Positions 33,501 through 48,079 are shown, counted from the stretch's first letter. The stretch: DNA of 64,000 bases from Euwallacea fornicatus (GCF_040115645.1 NC_089541.1:3286001-3350000); one strand, 5' to 3'. Notes: generated from the sequence alone by a model not told the origin. Made by a program: numbers and translations.

Positions 33501-36480
33501 AAATAAACCAAAAACCTTTCAAATTATGTGCCCGTCGTTACGAATAGTGTCCAAAATATTGAATGGCAACATTGCCTCTTTTGTTTGGAGGTAGTTGGAG
33601 ATATGAGAAGTGTTAAGCATGGATAGATGCAACGTTGCCAATCTTTCCGAAAATAATTTGTATCAGTCTGTATCGTCAATGTTTTAAAAAATCTTGGATC
33701 TCAATATCGCAGATCTCACGTATTTATTGGTTGTGCTATGCATTATATTAATTTGACATGATTCTAGTACGTTTTTTCAATTTTTTTTAAAATAAAAAAA
33801 AGATTTCTTGAGGTTACTGTTCTTATCGCGTTTTAACAGGTACAAAATCATTAACATCGAAGAGACATCAATAGGCGACTAGGTGAGAAACTTCTTTTGT
33901 TATATTATTTAAATCGCGTTTATCGAAACATCTATGGACTCTAGGAGAATGTTCGATTGATTATAGATGATACTACTACACTGAGAAAAAGTAATTAATA
34001 TTTGTCAATTTTTTTTCGTAAGTTGTCTAAAATGGAAAAAATAGTTTGGACTTAAATAGTGTCATTTTCACTGCACACACAAAAAGTTTCTATTAATAAT
34101 TTGCATTTTAATTACGTGTTTTGCCGTAATTTCAATTATCAAGGAAATCATTAAAAATCTTTGAACTTTCGAAAGCCAATACCAGATAGTTATTCGATGA
34201 ATATTGTATGTTGTTCTAAAGTAAGTGAAACGTCAATAGAAGAGCAATTTATTATGTTATTTATAATGTATAAACAACTGGAAGATTGAACGTTTGTGGG
34301 TAGTAAAATTAGTAGTAATCATTTAACGATCACATGGTGCAGACTTTCTAGCGGGCAATGTAATTTTACTAGTCTTAATCCTGTGTGGTAACTTTATCTG
34401 AAATAAATTTACCCTTATCCACTAGAAAGAACACAAAATTCCACTGTAATCTAATAAATATAAAATGCATTTTACCCGGCAGCGGCAGCTCTCGAGTAAC
34501 ACTGAGAAATTTATGTATTGGACGATTTAAATACGACGAGGCAAACAACATGGCGAGGAAATCGTTTGCTGGAAAGAGATGGAAAGATTTATTTGCAGAA
34601 CATGATTATGCTACAGGAATTAATAGATTGATTCCAGAAGAGGATATTTAATTGGAACCCGTAATTTTCCTGGAAATACCCGGTTTGAGGTAAATTGTGT
34701 TATAAGTGACAAGTTGAAGAATGAAATTTCAGACTTTTTAACGTACTTTTGTATACTTTAAGCGTAGCTGCTCTATTGCGAACTTGAGCGAGGCTGTGCC
34801 GGAGCCGAGACGCCAGAAAATCAATTTTCTCTTGAACAAATTACCTTTGTGCAAACTCAACTTTTTTAACTCGAACATGTTTATTTTCAGTTACTGAATA
34901 AGTGCATAACAACCTTGATACTGGAGGTTTAGAGAACAATATCTTTATGCAAAATTATTAAAATAAAATGGTGAACGCAATGGGACCAAATTATTTAACC
35001 GAGGTTCATTCACAATCAACACATTTTATGGAAACCGATGTGTTTCAAAACAATCGTTTACTGTTAGAGTTTAATGGTTTTACGTTTTATACGTTTAATT
35101 GCAAAAGAGTGCAACACAAATTACCGCTAACAGTGGAATTGAGCCTTTGTGTGTGCAGTTATGTTTGCTTCACTGCCTAGTCGAAAACCACTAGTAAAAA
35201 CTCCCTACTTACAGCTTTTAAATGGTTAAAAGTCTAAAAACAATTCAGCACCGTAACGTAATATGATTACACGTAATAGAGATTAATAGGAAAGCGGGTA
35301 ATGCAAATTTCCAGCTGAATCTTATTTGACTAGCTAATCATAACGGTGTTTTATTAGCTGGTTCTTGGCTCTTGAGATAGGTCATAATAATTCAGAATGA
35401 GTGCCAATTTAACAATCTGCATTATCAGTAAGACTCGCGTTATAGAACAACAAACAAGAACTCCAAAAGGTATTAATAATTAATATCGATGAATGTAATG
35501 CGACTAAGGAGAGTAATGTTTATTTGGCAACAGCGCGATATTGTTTTGTTTGGTTGAACCAAATAATCGAAATTGTCAAGAGAGAGCAGCGTTGCCAATG
35601 ATTATTACCTTTCCTAATTTCCAGTAAATTTCGATTAATTTCAAAGACGTTTGATGACTTTTTCCCAGTATAATCTTTATTATGGAAAACCCCATTACGT
35701 CAACAGATGTTTTGATATACTATTTAAATGAATAAGAAGTTTCACTTTTGCCTGCCTGTTGATATCTCTTTGATTTCAACGACTACAATTTCTTACAATA
35801 CAATGAAAACAGTGACCTAAAGAAATATTGTGCTTTTGAGCACCAATCGTAATTTCTATGTCGGTAAGTGTCCCAAATCAGAGAAACAGACATGAAAAGA
35901 GATGCGACAATTTGAGTGGTTGGTACACATTACTACACTGTACAAACAGGCTTTCTATATGTTGGAAAACCACGAGAGAAGTTACATGCAAAGTCTTGGA
36001 GTTAAATTATTACTACTCTGTTACTGATTATGATTTTCCTTTTACCATTGAGGTTACTTGGAAAGATAGCAGAGGCAGGAACAGAGCTAAATTGAATCCA
36101 GAAATTGGAAGAGTTAAAGAGTTTGTGGGAAAATTGTAGACAAGAAGATGGGGTAAAAGGGAGACATTTCATTTAGGTCTCTTGAGGTTACTTCGGTTTC
36201 CTAAAGGAATTTTGCTCAGGTCAGTTTGAGTTACTTCAGTTTAAATAAAATAGGAAGTTTCCCTTGAACTCGCTCGTTGGTGGCTCTTAGATATCAATGA
36301 TTTTCAATGCGTTGTATATGCTGTGGGAACAGCAGCTCCAAAAAATAATATTGTTTTTTTACTGTCGATCGTAATTCGTGCCAGTGATTGTTCATTTCTA
36401 CGATATAAAATAGTGATGGGAAAATATAGTTTGTATTTAATTTTTACTTCTATTGTACAGATAGAACGCGTTGTACTGTA
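24557..36480. other. No gene recognised upstream of eag (12 kb)
   Basis: No ORF here shows a family motif or splice-linked continuation; the longest (28108-28455, 115 codons, Lys-rich; 27372-27734; 36139 back to 35858) look like chance ORFs. The stretch 31.4-32.2 kb is richer in G+C and CpG than its surroundings and ends with a donor-like ctttag|gtaagc at about 32,150 on the plus strand. It could be an untranslated first exon or a promoter, but nothing more can be shown. Confidence 0.4.
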
Positions 36481-36499
36481 AATATTTAATTTGGAAAAA

Positions 36500-37340
36500 T
36501 ACCCGGAATTATGTTATATTATTTACTACAAAAATAAGCAAAAAGCTCCATCTAGACATTCAAATTCAATATTCCATGACATCTACCAGGAGATTAATTT
36601 GAAAACTCGTTTTCCTTTCTATTATTTGTCTTCAGCTGTTTTTTGCGTGTCTACAATCAAATCTATCAGTTTTTTCTAAAAAAAATTTATTATTGCATCT
36701 AGAAGTTAATAGGATTTCACTTTTTTCCATAGATTATTTATTTGCACCGATTCGTAGTATCTGCCAGAAAACTGATTGAATAAGTCTAATTTAAAGACGC
36801 ATAATGTATCCTTGTTTCACGAAATGTTCATTTTAAACGATTTTCTACTTTATTGCCATCAAATCTACCAGAAAATTCCTCATTTTTCCATGAAATATTT
36901 ATTTTCAACGAGTTCCGGCATTCTCGATATGACGTCTACTCGAAAATTGTTGGAAAATTGAGATTTTTAACACTCAGAATACTTCATTGCCGCTTCCACG
37001 ATATTTTATTCCCTTGCCGTCAAATCTACCAAAAGGTTAACAGAAACGAAAGAAAAAATATTAAAAATCACAAGGGTTCCTTTTCTATGAAATTTTTCGT
37101 GGACCTACAAGGAGGAACGACATGAGGATCGGAAGTGCACATAAACTTACCAGTTAGATAAATATTTCGAAAGGATAGTTATACATCTGATAGCATAAAA
37201 TGTTGGAAAACATAGCATAAAATTCACTTTCTGTCAATTTTTAGGTTTTTCTCTGTGCGCTCACTTTGTTATTTTAGATTACACGATTCCTTGCTTAACT
37301 GCCATCAAACCTACCATAAATATGTTGAAACATGAAGTTG
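36500..37340. repeat. Degenerate tandem repeat
   Basis: Variants of TTGCCATCAAATCTACCAG, then AAAATT and TTTTCCATGAAATxTTxATTTTC, recur at about 36,650, 36,760, 36,855, 37,015 and 37,300. Short ORFs inside it (36776-37125) are products of the repeat. Confidence 0.6.
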
Positions 37341-38122
37341 GACGTTGATAAAAAAATAAGTCAATAATGCTTTAGCTATTACTTGTTCGTCAGACACGTG
37401 TAACGTTAATAGTGTTGTCAGCGATACATCTCAAATTAAGAGGTTTATTAAAACCGCATACAATGGTATAAAACGTTCTATTTGTATTAAACATCAACAC
37501 TACATTTCTACCTGTAATTACTTTAGGTAATTAACTAGTCGGCTGCAACTAAGACATGATCAATGTCTCTGTGTGCGGTAAGCAGCCTGGACACCAATCG
37601 GTTAAAAAATTTACTGAGAGGTTTTTTTTTTTTTTAATTTCTTTCTATTCGTTCCACTGACAGTTTCATCAACGCCACGTGCCAAGAAATTTCATTTCAA
37701 CACCGCACTTTTCCGCATAGATCCCCACTTTACGAGTTTCCTAGGATTAACATCCATATCGAAGGCGATAAATCTTACTTTTAGGGGCAATAAATATCTA
37801 GCTGTATGTGCAATTTTTCACCTCCCTTTATATGCCCGTTCCAATACTAAATATATTCATATAGAGTACCTTGTCGTTCGTTTGAGGGACCGCAAATCCA
37901 TCCGCATTCAAAGTAAGAAAGAAACCTCTCCGTTTTGAAAAGTTTCCCTAATATTAAAATCCCTCGCAGGTCTTGCTACAGGGACGGGTGACGGGGAATT
38001 TTTATTTCCTGTGAAGTTCTATGTAAAGAAAGCCAATCAGCTCTAGTATTTTAATTAAAAAACGCTTATTTTGTTAGTTGAAATGCAGCGTTGTGAAAGC
38101 TATAACAATGTGCGCTTCGAGT

Positions 38123-38151
38123 GAAGAAGAAGAGGAGGAGGAGGAAGAAAG
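38123..38151. repeat. GAA/GGA purine microsatellite
   Basis: An all-purine run of GAAGAAGAAGAGGAGG type. Confidence 0.85.
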
Positions 38152-40780
38152 AATGCCGTTGTGTTTCGGAATGTGGAAATAAATGCCAACATTAGAGCCA
38201 TCGTCGCTAATAAGCAATAAGTGTTTCCATTTACCGGAGTTCTAATGTTGAATTCCTGCTCAATGCCCGCGAGTGTCAGCTGTTCATGATGAATGGCATT
38301 CAAGACCGATTTACTTCGGAACTAAAGAGTTTGGCAGTGTTTATACCTTGGAATAAATAACAATTAGGGTGGGAGCAACAATATTTCAATTAGCCAGTAA
38401 CACGATTAATAAATCACAATATTCTGGAATATCCCTGCACGTGGGATCTGTTTCCAGTTAAAACCTAAATTCGTGCAGTTCGCATTGAAACAGCAGCGCA
38501 TCCAGGCGACCTTTTAAAATTTAATTCACTCGTTATTCCCACAAGCCGAATCCGGGTCAGTGAACACTGCAGAGTCCTGTAAGTGATAGATGTCCAATTA
38601 ACCACGTGTTTGTTAAACCACATACTATTTAACTATCGCTTTCAGCTTTTCAGATGCAGCCAGTTGTTTTTTGCAGGCGTGCGATAAAATCTCGTAATGT
38701 GCCGAACAAATGGTGGAGTTGGATATGGACGCCCCACCCAATCCATTAGTGAAGGCAGCAGTTTTAATCAAGTTTAAACTGCGAACGGGCAACCCCTGCC
38801 TGGCATTACTATTTATTAGCTTTGGCCGTGCAGTGCAGTCCATATTGATTCAAAATAGATGCCGTAGCATGTTAAACTGTTTTGCCTAGAATTCCGAACT
38901 CCAGCTCCAATTAAAAATGAAATTTCTGTGCTGGCACAAAGAGCGTCCGGGTTTTGCCAGTTTTCGATGTCTCGATGTACTTTGATCGATTAATCGTGCT
39001 TAAGTGGTATTTTGAAAACACTGGAGAAGAATAACATCATGGAAAACCCGAGAAAAAATTAGAGAACATTCTGGAAGATTGTGTTATTGATGGGAAACTC
39101 TTAGGAGGACCTGCACTGGAGAACGGAATATACCTGGTGCTTGGTTAATAATGGCACGCGTCGGAGATATCCCGTTTAATAAACTAGTGACTTCACAAAA
39201 ATAATCCGAGAAATTCGTACCGGGTGATCAGTGGTCGTGCCGTTTCTATCCAGCGGTTAAGGTAGGAGCTCTTCCAGAAATCGACGTGCAACGAAGCCAA
39301 AGTATCTCCGTGCATGAACTACATCGTTTCTCTGGTTCTTGCATCAACATCTTGTAATTGCTCAGAAAGATCACACTCCCAAAAACCTTTGGTACTCTTC
39401 TTGAATAAAGCGTCTCTGGAAGAATGCAAGGTCCAGTAAGATTATCATCGATAATTTCATCCAAAATAGTGAGCGTAAATTGTACTTGATAATTTCCTGC
39501 GAGAGCATGCGGGATTATTGTGAAAATTTGTTATGGCATTACGAGAAACCGAAGCTTACTCGACGGGGAAATCGTGCTTGATACATTCGTCTTGCAGCTT
39601 GAGCATTAGAGAGAGCCATTCCGTAGATAAAATGCTTGTTCGCACACAACCTAGAATTTATTACTTAAAAACTCACAATAAAATTTTTTTAAAACACATA
39701 GAATTCAGGCTTTGACAGCCACTGGTTAAATAAATTTTATGATTTGCTGCCATGGAAAAATGAGTATTGTTTTCCAGTCCTGCTTTGCATGCATTGTTTT
39801 CTTGTGTATTACCGTTTTAAAGGTAAATTATAGAGCGTATTTTGATAGTAAAAATTCAAACTTCAATTCCGGATTTTTCCAGAACACTATAACATTAACA
39901 GTACCTCTATCGGTAACTATAAATGAGGAATAAGTTTTTTATTAAAAATTACGTACGGCACCTGTAAAAAAAAATAACAATCTGAGTATACCTTTGACAT
40001 TCTCATCATGAATTTTGCCGATATGTAAAACTTCGTCAAAATGCCGCTTTATTTTCAAAAAACATAATAAAAAAATGTAATTAAAATTTTCATCCGAATA
40101 CCCTATTTGCCGAAAATTTTGCCGTTGAAGGTTCATGTTAATGTGAACTTTTATATTTCAATTCTTCAACGATTCACCTTTTAAAGTTGGTCTACCTACG
40201 CAACACCCTGTATATTGCTCCAATTCTTCCAAGTTATTAGAACGTAACGTACAACATCACGAATATGATATTCAAGTGGAAGAGGTTTTTAATAAAGTTT
40301 TGGGCCTTAGATGGAAAACGAACACGGATTCTTTTTGTATCACCTTGCAGAGATTGACCTCAAATGATTCTTACTCGAAAAGAGGGGCATTATCCTAAAT
40401 TACTAAAGTGCATAATCCCCATGGTTTCACAAACTTCAGTAGAATCATAAGGACATTTTTTTAGAAAGTAGATCTGGATAATTTCAATTATCTGGGACAA
40501 GTTGGGTGGGAAAAAAAATTCTGAATTTGTTTCAATGTCGCATTCCTCGTTGATTATTTAAAGATAATGAAAGTCTTTTTATGGAGTTTGATGAATATTC
40601 TGATGCAAGTCGAAAGGCATATTTGTATCTGCGTACGGTTTACGCTGTTGATTCCACTATACATAAAGGACTGAAACCCTGCATAAATTTACTAAAATTG
40701 AGAGAAATATTTTTCATGAAAATACCGGAATATGTCAAATATTTTTTTTGTTGTGCATTTTTTGTTGAGGCAGACATGTA

Positions 40781-41457
40781 TACAGGGTTACCCATGTAGT
40801 AGATAAAAGTACTTTTTCAGGTTTTTCTTGAATGAAATGAAACTCCATGTATATTATGCCGTTTTCGAGTTCTCTGCGAAGTTCTGAACGTAGTTCATGT
40901 ATCATACCCATATAATAATAATAATAATAATAATATAATCCATGGATTGTATGAAGGGGGCAATTAGAGTGGCCTGCTACATCGCCTGACCTCACCCATA
41001 TGGACTATTTTATGGGGTTATCTGAAACATACGGTGTATTTAAATAAGTCCAACAATATAGTAAAGTTACAAAAAAAAATTTCAATGAGGTCAACAGATA
41101 TTTCCGCAAACGATAAAAAAAAATTTTGAGGAATTTTAATTACGGTTTGCCCACTCCCAGAAGATAAACGGGGCACAGTTTTTATATATGACATATTATA
41201 TTTTAATTTATAAGTTATTTCAATTTGACATAATGCACTAGATTGTATTAGTTTGTGTTGGTTTTTAAATATTAATAGTTCTATTGTTATTTTCATTTTT
41301 TGTAACTTTTTTCGAAAATTGTCGAACTTAAACGTGAGTATATTATATGAAACATGTTCGGAATTTTTCAAAGAACTCAAAAATCTCATATTATACATAG
41401 GGTTCCATAAGAAAAAAATCAAAAAGTACATTTATCTACGACATGGGCAACCCTGTA
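40781..41457 (+). mobile_element. Internally deleted mariner-like element
   Basis: The ends are 37-nt inverted repeats starting TACAGGGTTRCCCATGT, followed by GTAGATAAAxGTACTTTTT, with about three mismatches; TA flanks both sides as in Tc1/mariner insertions. Inside, on the plus strand near 40,970-41,060, translation gives WPATSPDLTHMDYF and, after a one-base frameshift, WGYLKHTVYLNK. This matches the C-terminal SPDLTPLDFFLWGYLK motif common to insect mariner-type (IS630/DDE) transposases. The rest of the enzyme is absent in 677 bp. Confidence 0.8.
40911..40936. repeat. (ATA)n microsatellite
   Basis: An ATA/ATAA run inside the mariner-like element, just before the transposase relic. Confidence 0.9.
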
Positions 41458-44400
41458 TGTATGTCTGTTACGTCAAGAAATACACAACTAAAAACGTTAC
41501 TTGACGTGTTTCAGTCTTTTGATGAAAAATATTTTCCTCAATTTTAAACAATTTTTGCGGGACTTTTGGTCCTCTATATATGTAATTTAATTAGAACCAA
41601 ATCTCCAATTGCCCCGATTAAAACAGTCTCACTGATCCATTTAGAATTATGTGACAGAGTAGTTTTAGCCTAATTAACCCAAAGGATTTTATCAGTTTTA
41701 TTGGGTGGAATTGAGTTTGACACAATAAGTCTCTGGATTGATTCGCAAGTAGCTTTAAGTTCGATGTAATTTTTTCGCGTGGATAGATGCACGGCAACGA
41801 AGGTGGTTTCCTCCGAAATGTGATTTCATGACCCAAAATTTCTTTATTACTAACAGATTTTTTTTAACGAATTTTATAAGAAGTTTAAAATAGCAAAGTT
41901 GGCCGAAAAACATCAAATTATTAAGGTACTGTCTATTCTAAAACTTTTAAACTTGTTTTTTCTCAGATTTTCAAGTGTTTAAAAAAATATTTTGTTATAT
42001 ATTAATAATTAACTCATTAAATATTATATATTCTTTATATTGGTGAAACATTTAAGATCAAAAAAAGGAGGTCAAAGAACACCAATATTATATTAAAAAA
42101 TTAAAATTTCATAAGTCAAATAAATGCGAGTATTTGATAATAGTCACAGTATGAAAGAAGAGGAAAATCACAGAAAGTCATACAGGATATCCGTTACTGG
42201 AGCTCAACCAAAAGATTCTCGGTAACAGTAAAAGATGCGAGGTCTATTAAATTGAAGCAAAGCTGCACAATTTGGAGTTCAAAAATATGCTGTTTCAAAA
42301 TTTAAAGAATACGATGACTTTCAGAAGAATTCGAAAAAACTGAGATTTTGAAAAAACGTTCTTTTCCTTATACCTCACCTTACTTGGCAAGACAATTCGA
42401 AGTAACCGATACTTGATTATTGCAACTTTTTCTCTTCTGTGCCGTGACGATATCATATTTGAGATCTAAAGTTTTCGGAAACCATCATCAATTTATTTTT
42501 TGTTACACACATCATATTAAGTTTTGACAGTTATAAATTTAGCGTTGTTGATGGCAATATATTGCACGTTAGAATTCAGTTTCGCAGTTCGGTATATTGT
42601 AAAAATCATAATCTAATGGGGAAACGGGATGAACATGCCTGCCAACGTATGTCGCGGTCGTTTGAAATTACTACTGGGAAATATTTCAGTCATGTTATCA
42701 AGGTAATCCGTAAGGTAAGAACGTCGAATTCGAAAATGTGAAAGCCCAAGATGATGTCCATAAGAAAAAAAAAAGTTGATGTCAGTTGTCGAAAATTGAA
42801 AGGCCAAATTTCATATGTCACATTGCCACGTTGTCCAAGAGAGAAAGTTGCACAGATGAACCGTCAGTCATTTTGAGTGACATCAAATTACATAAAAACT
42901 TTCTTAAAAATCTTAGTTATTTTTGAATACCTCTGGAATTTGTAAAGTTCAGATGGCATATTCTTGAATTCTAAATTGGGTGACATCGCTCCTTTTGAAT
43001 TCTAGAAGAGGTGCTACCTCCAAAGTGTCAGTCACACCTACTGTGCAGGAGGTGGAAATTAATTAAGAAGAAATTGCAGAAGAAGTATTTTTTAAATAAA
43101 ATTACTCAAGGAAAACGTGGTAAACCACTTACAAATTTAACCATAATTTTTCTTGAACCATTCCATTATAATACCTGATAATATCCAACGAGCTGGTCCA
43201 AATTCAGCCAATCCGGTCCAGATCATCATTTCCGAAAAGGCGTATTATATACAAATGAAACAGGCGACGTTGCTACAGAATTAATTAGTGAGATTAATTA
43301 TAAAGCCCTAATTAGAGTATCTTCAAGAATTGCAAACGTTTCCTAGTTTATGGATTAAATCAAAATCAGTTGCAATATGTTGCAACTTTTAAGAGAGCAC
43401 TTACGTCACTTTTCCGCTATAGAAGTGTCGGGTTTAACTCTCAGAACCTCGGAAACTGGAAGAGATCCAGGGTCAGTTGCGGCGTGAAGAAGGCTAGCAA
43501 TAAGCGCTTATTCGACAAAATATTATTGAAGTAAGCTAGAACGACTTACTTATGACTCAAGCAGATAACAAAATAATATGAAACTTAATATAAAGCTGAG
43601 AAAAGTAAATCCTTCGCACCACACAACCTCGCCTTTTCTTCGATTTGACAGCACTTACGTCATCGCGTCTCTGTCTATAGGTCTATAATAAACAAATGAA
43701 TGATGCGGTATTGCCATACAGCAATCTAAAATCCCTGAGATTCATTCGAGCGCGAGGTCTTCAATCGATTTCAATGGTTACTTTTTAATAATATCGCTTA
43801 AGGCTGCAGTACTTTCGGCAATGAGGAAAGTTCCGAATTTAACCGAAAATATCTCGAAAGCAGCAGTTGATGTATTTCCTGTTCATCCCCGGGAAAACGA
43901 CACTTTTCCTTCGCAAAACAATTAAAATCGCGACGTTAGATAATCTCCAGTGTATGCATATAACTCCCTTAGTTACTTTGAACTCGACAAAACGCAAACA
44001 GGTTCATTTACATACAAACCTGAAAGGTGTTCGATACGTTCTCTCCTTTATTATTATTGCACTAGACTCGGTTAACTGTTGGTGTGTTAAGCTTGAGGGA
44101 GCTTGTGTGTCTTGAAGTCAAAGTTGAGCATAAAATTTCATGTTGAGTGAAAAATTCGTCATAATTGTGCAACATCGACAAGACAATTCATTTTCTTTCT
44201 TCACTTGCTTATAATGTCGGTTTAGATAGTAAACAAGGTCGCCGTCTAAGAGAAAGTGGTGTCTCCGCTGCGTAGGTACTAACTTAGTGTGGTACCGGCT
44301 AATTTTGCATTATCTAAACGAGATAGGATTAAACGAGAAGTGCATAATATTCCTGCTAGAATTGAGGCTTAGAATTGATAGATAATAAACTGATATTGCG

Positions 44401-45690
44401 GCAACAGTTTAGTTATATGGGTTCTCAAGGCATGTTAATTCAATATTGATTTACATAATATGTGCGTATAAGATCAAAGAGGAAATTAATGCTCCGTCAT
44501 TAGCATTAAAAGGTCTTACGGGGACTTTTCGACCAAATTGATGCATTCACAACAATCATCTAAGTTTAATGAATGTAATTCCACCCAAACAATCAACAAT
44601 GCTCTTTTTTTTTTATAAATTAAACGTTTCATTTACTCCCGAAGGGAATCGAGATTTATTGCGGATTATAAAAGACTCTTTCACGAGTGCATTGGAGCGA
44701 GTATTTTTAATACTTCGACCTTACGTAAGCCGCATTTCGATTCCGCGGCTATTCGTTATCTTATTCGGCTTCTGCTGTCCGTTTTGAGGCAAATAATTAC
44801 GACCTCTTTACTCGAGTTATTTATTATTATGACAATAGAAAGCACTTAGAATAATTAACAAATCAACAGGTTTTCGTCACAGCTGACGAAACAACCTCCG
44901 ATGAAATGCGCTTCATGCAATGGTGGAAAGAAATGAAGAAAATTCGTGGAGGACCCAATTATGCACTGGCGAAGAAATTCCGCTTTAATTATCGCTCTAG
45001 TGTTTCATTATTTTAATATTTCAAATAAACGAGGAAAAACCACTTAAGCAAATTGAACTCGGGTTCTATTGCGAATGACCTTGTTGACCATTCGGAACGA
45101 TACGAGGGCCTCTGCATAAATTCAATTTGCGGTTGTTTTAGGTGACTTTACTGCTTTCGATCCAATCAGCTTAAAACATTCTCTTTCTTTAAGTTTAAGT
45201 CGATTTGTTTATTTAAGTACATACGGCTGTATTCTGCATATTTCATAACGCAGTGGTCATGGCTTGTGGTCGTCGCTAAAAAGCATGCTTTGGCATATCA
45301 TATTGATGTGTTTATTTCCCACTTTTTCCTTTTGATATATGATTTTATTCCTTTCGGGTATGGCGGTTATTTTGCATGGATGTAAATTTGATGAGTATAA
45401 TATTTCAATCTTTTTGTTTGGGTTTGCTTTCCTCACCTAACGGAGTGTCTCAAAATCTGGAAATATTCCAACAGTCATTAGAAAATTTCAGTAGAGTTAG
45501 TGCACTTTAATCGAAGCATTTGCTTCAGGTCGTATAAGGTTTTGGAGATCTCATACAGGTTTTGGATCATCCATCAGTTTCAAGGCAGATGCCTTTTGTA
45601 ACCTATTGTGTATTGAGGCCGAAAATAATCATGTTTCTACTTTGTGGAAATTTTACATTGAAAACACCGAACTTCAGTGTTTGATTTCAC
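41458..45690. other. No gene recognised
   Basis: AT-rich intergenic-looking sequence. ORFs at 43867-44115 and 44569-44787 have no recognisable motif. Confidence 0.45.
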
Positions 45691-45739
45691 ATAATTTCAA
45701 AACGATATATCAACAATAACCCAAGAAAGGGCACGGATT

Positions 45740-46490
45740 AAAAGAGAATACACAGCTCTCCTAACTGAATATCGTTCACTCCTCAATTTAAAAAATTCAT
45801 AACTTAAATAGTTTACACACCACAATTTTGGAGGTTTTGCATTAAAAGCGGTAAACAACAGTCTACAATTTCATTAAATTTTAAAGCGATATGTTCCCTA
45901 TAATACGGGAAAGAACAGGCATTTAAAGAGAATGTACAACAATTCTGATACTAAATGTAATTACCACTGCTAAATTTCAGAAATTCACAACTCAAAGACC
46001 ATACACCACAATTTTGGAAATTTTAAAGCGATATGTCCAGTATAACCCGGGAAAGAACATACTTTTAAAGAGATTACACAACAGTTTTGATACTGAATAA
46101 CATTACCACTACTAGATTTTCGAAATTCGTAGCTCATAGATTTTATGTACCACAATTTTGGAAATTTTGCATTAAAAGCGGTAAATTCCAGTCTGTAATT
46201 CCACTAAATTTTAAAGCAATATCTTCCTTCCAACCCGGGGGAGAACGGGCATTTAAAGAGAATACACGGTACACAACAGTCCTCATACTGAATGTTATTA
46301 CCACTGCTAAATTTTGGAAATTCATAACTCAAAGACTTTATACACTATAATTTTGGAAATGTTGCACTAGGAATGGTAAATTGCAGTCTATAATTCCACA
46401 AAATTTTAAAGGGGTGTGTCCACTGAAACCCAAGGAAGAACAGGCACTTAAGGAGGGTACATAACAGTCCTGTTAGTAAATATCATAACT
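45740..46490. repeat. Satellite-like tandem repeat, about 190-bp unit, about four copies
   Basis: The landmark CACAATTTTGGAAATTTT recurs at 45,821, 46,007, 46,151 and 46,344. Spacings are 186, 144 and 193; the second copy has lost about 45 bp (the CATTAAAAGCGGTAAA part). Each unit also carries ACTGAATGTxATTACCACTG, TTTTAAAGCGATAT and GAACAGGCATTTAAAGAG. Copies are moderately diverged. Confidence 0.85.
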
Positions 46491-46499
46491 TCTCCTAAA

Positions 46500-48070
46500 A
46501 TTTAATAATTAATTGGTTGTAAAGTTAATAAGTAGATAACTTGAAGATCTAACACACATACAAAACTCAGCCTCTAGTTCTTCTTTAGAGCTTTTCTAGA
46601 ACTAACTGGCACTATGTGTGTCATGTCCAAGTATTTTTCCACTATTCGCAGTTAACTTTAACCGATAAGAATGGCGCAAAATGGGGGATTAATAGCTTAA
46701 AGGCCGCTTGTTAAAACGTACAATTTCTAAGTTATTATTCATGTTCTAGTTGGGAAAATGGAGGGATAAAAGGAAAATCAATCAGACCTCGTTAAAAGCC
46801 AAAGGTTCGGTGTATTCCCAATGCACCGTCGACACCTACAAAGCGAATTCGAACCAAATAATGAATTTAAATTGCACATTATCAGCTCTGAAACAATGAC
46901 AAATTAATACGGACCCCGGAATGATATTCTCAAGCAAGATTGATTAAAGTCTATTTCCAGCTCATAACTGTGAAGCAGGCCTGAGAGTAAATTACAAAGG
47001 CTTTTATAGCTCGCGTTGACGTTTATATGACTGAATCGTTGTTTAAGGCAGTTCGATAAAGCGTGTTTGCTACACATTATGGCTTTCGGAGCGCTAGCTG
47101 ATTACACTTGTTTAGTAATTATTCACGTAATTCGTATTTTATGGGAAGTACCTTTGTTTCTTCGCTTCACTGGCTGATATTTAGTGAGGCACTTTCGCCG
47201 ATCTGATTCTACCTCCTGCAACGACAATGATTAAAAATATAATGTATGAAGGCAAAAGCATATCGAAATCCAGAAAATTCTCCCAATGTCTAGACCAATA
47301 ATAAGGGCTCGAACGGACCCATAGATCTGCATCAATGAAATATGAGGTATTGGAACTACCGTTATTAGCACATTTCGTAGTTACTGACACCCAAGCTGAA
47401 CGAATCAATCAATTCCAGCTTAAGGCATGAATGATACATTTTCTCTCTTCGCCTGTGCAAATGCAGACTTAGAATTAATTTATCTGTCGCTGGATGTTTT
47501 GGCCGTTTTTAAAAGACACCTAAATTTGGCAATAGTTGGTAGTAGAAGCTTGAGACAAAACATGGGCTGAAATGTTTGTTTGGTCCAGCTTTATCAGGCC
47601 ATTTACGAATCTTTAAAGAGCACCTTCGCAAATAACACGTCACCCATTTAAATTAGCTATGCGGTTATATAACTAATTACATATTTTCCAATCTAAATAT
47701 TTTACTTGTGAGGATTTTAAACCTGGATGTTCAGAGGTGGATAAACCTGACGCTTGTCTTTGTGAGCGCTCGGTTTTGGCTACGTTTACACTGCAGAACG
47801 GAATATTGACCTCGTTCTTGTATGGGAAGGCTCGATTTGTTTCGTTAATTGAAGTTGAAACAATTATACAGGAAATCGAGAGCTTTAGGAAAACTATTGC
47901 AAAATTGTATTTCCAGCGGATAAAATGTTTAGAAACTTGTGTAGGAATAATTCCTATCTGCCTCGATACCTATATGACCTCTCCTATCCCGAGGGGTAAC
48001 TTGGGTAATTGATTTTTTACGTGTGCCTAACAGACTGTTTCCCGACAACTACACATCTTAGCAATTAGGC
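46500..48070. other. No gene recognised
   Basis: ORFs at 47181-47408 (minus) and 47737-48012 (plus) have no recognisable domain. No splice-supported continuation was seen. Confidence 0.45.
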
Positions 48071-48079
48071 TCAATCTGA

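Noticed and set aside
34385..34651. 88-codon ORF ending in a hydrophilic, protein-like tail
   Set aside because: No family recognised, no splice signals confirming an exon; left uncalled.
41018..41431. 137-codon minus-strand ORF
   Set aside because: It overlaps the plus-strand mariner transposase relic and the terminal repeat, and has no protein-like motif.
45740..46490. Regular repeats considered as a CRISPR array
   Set aside because: The units are contiguous 190-bp tandem copies without unique spacers, in a eukaryotic genome.
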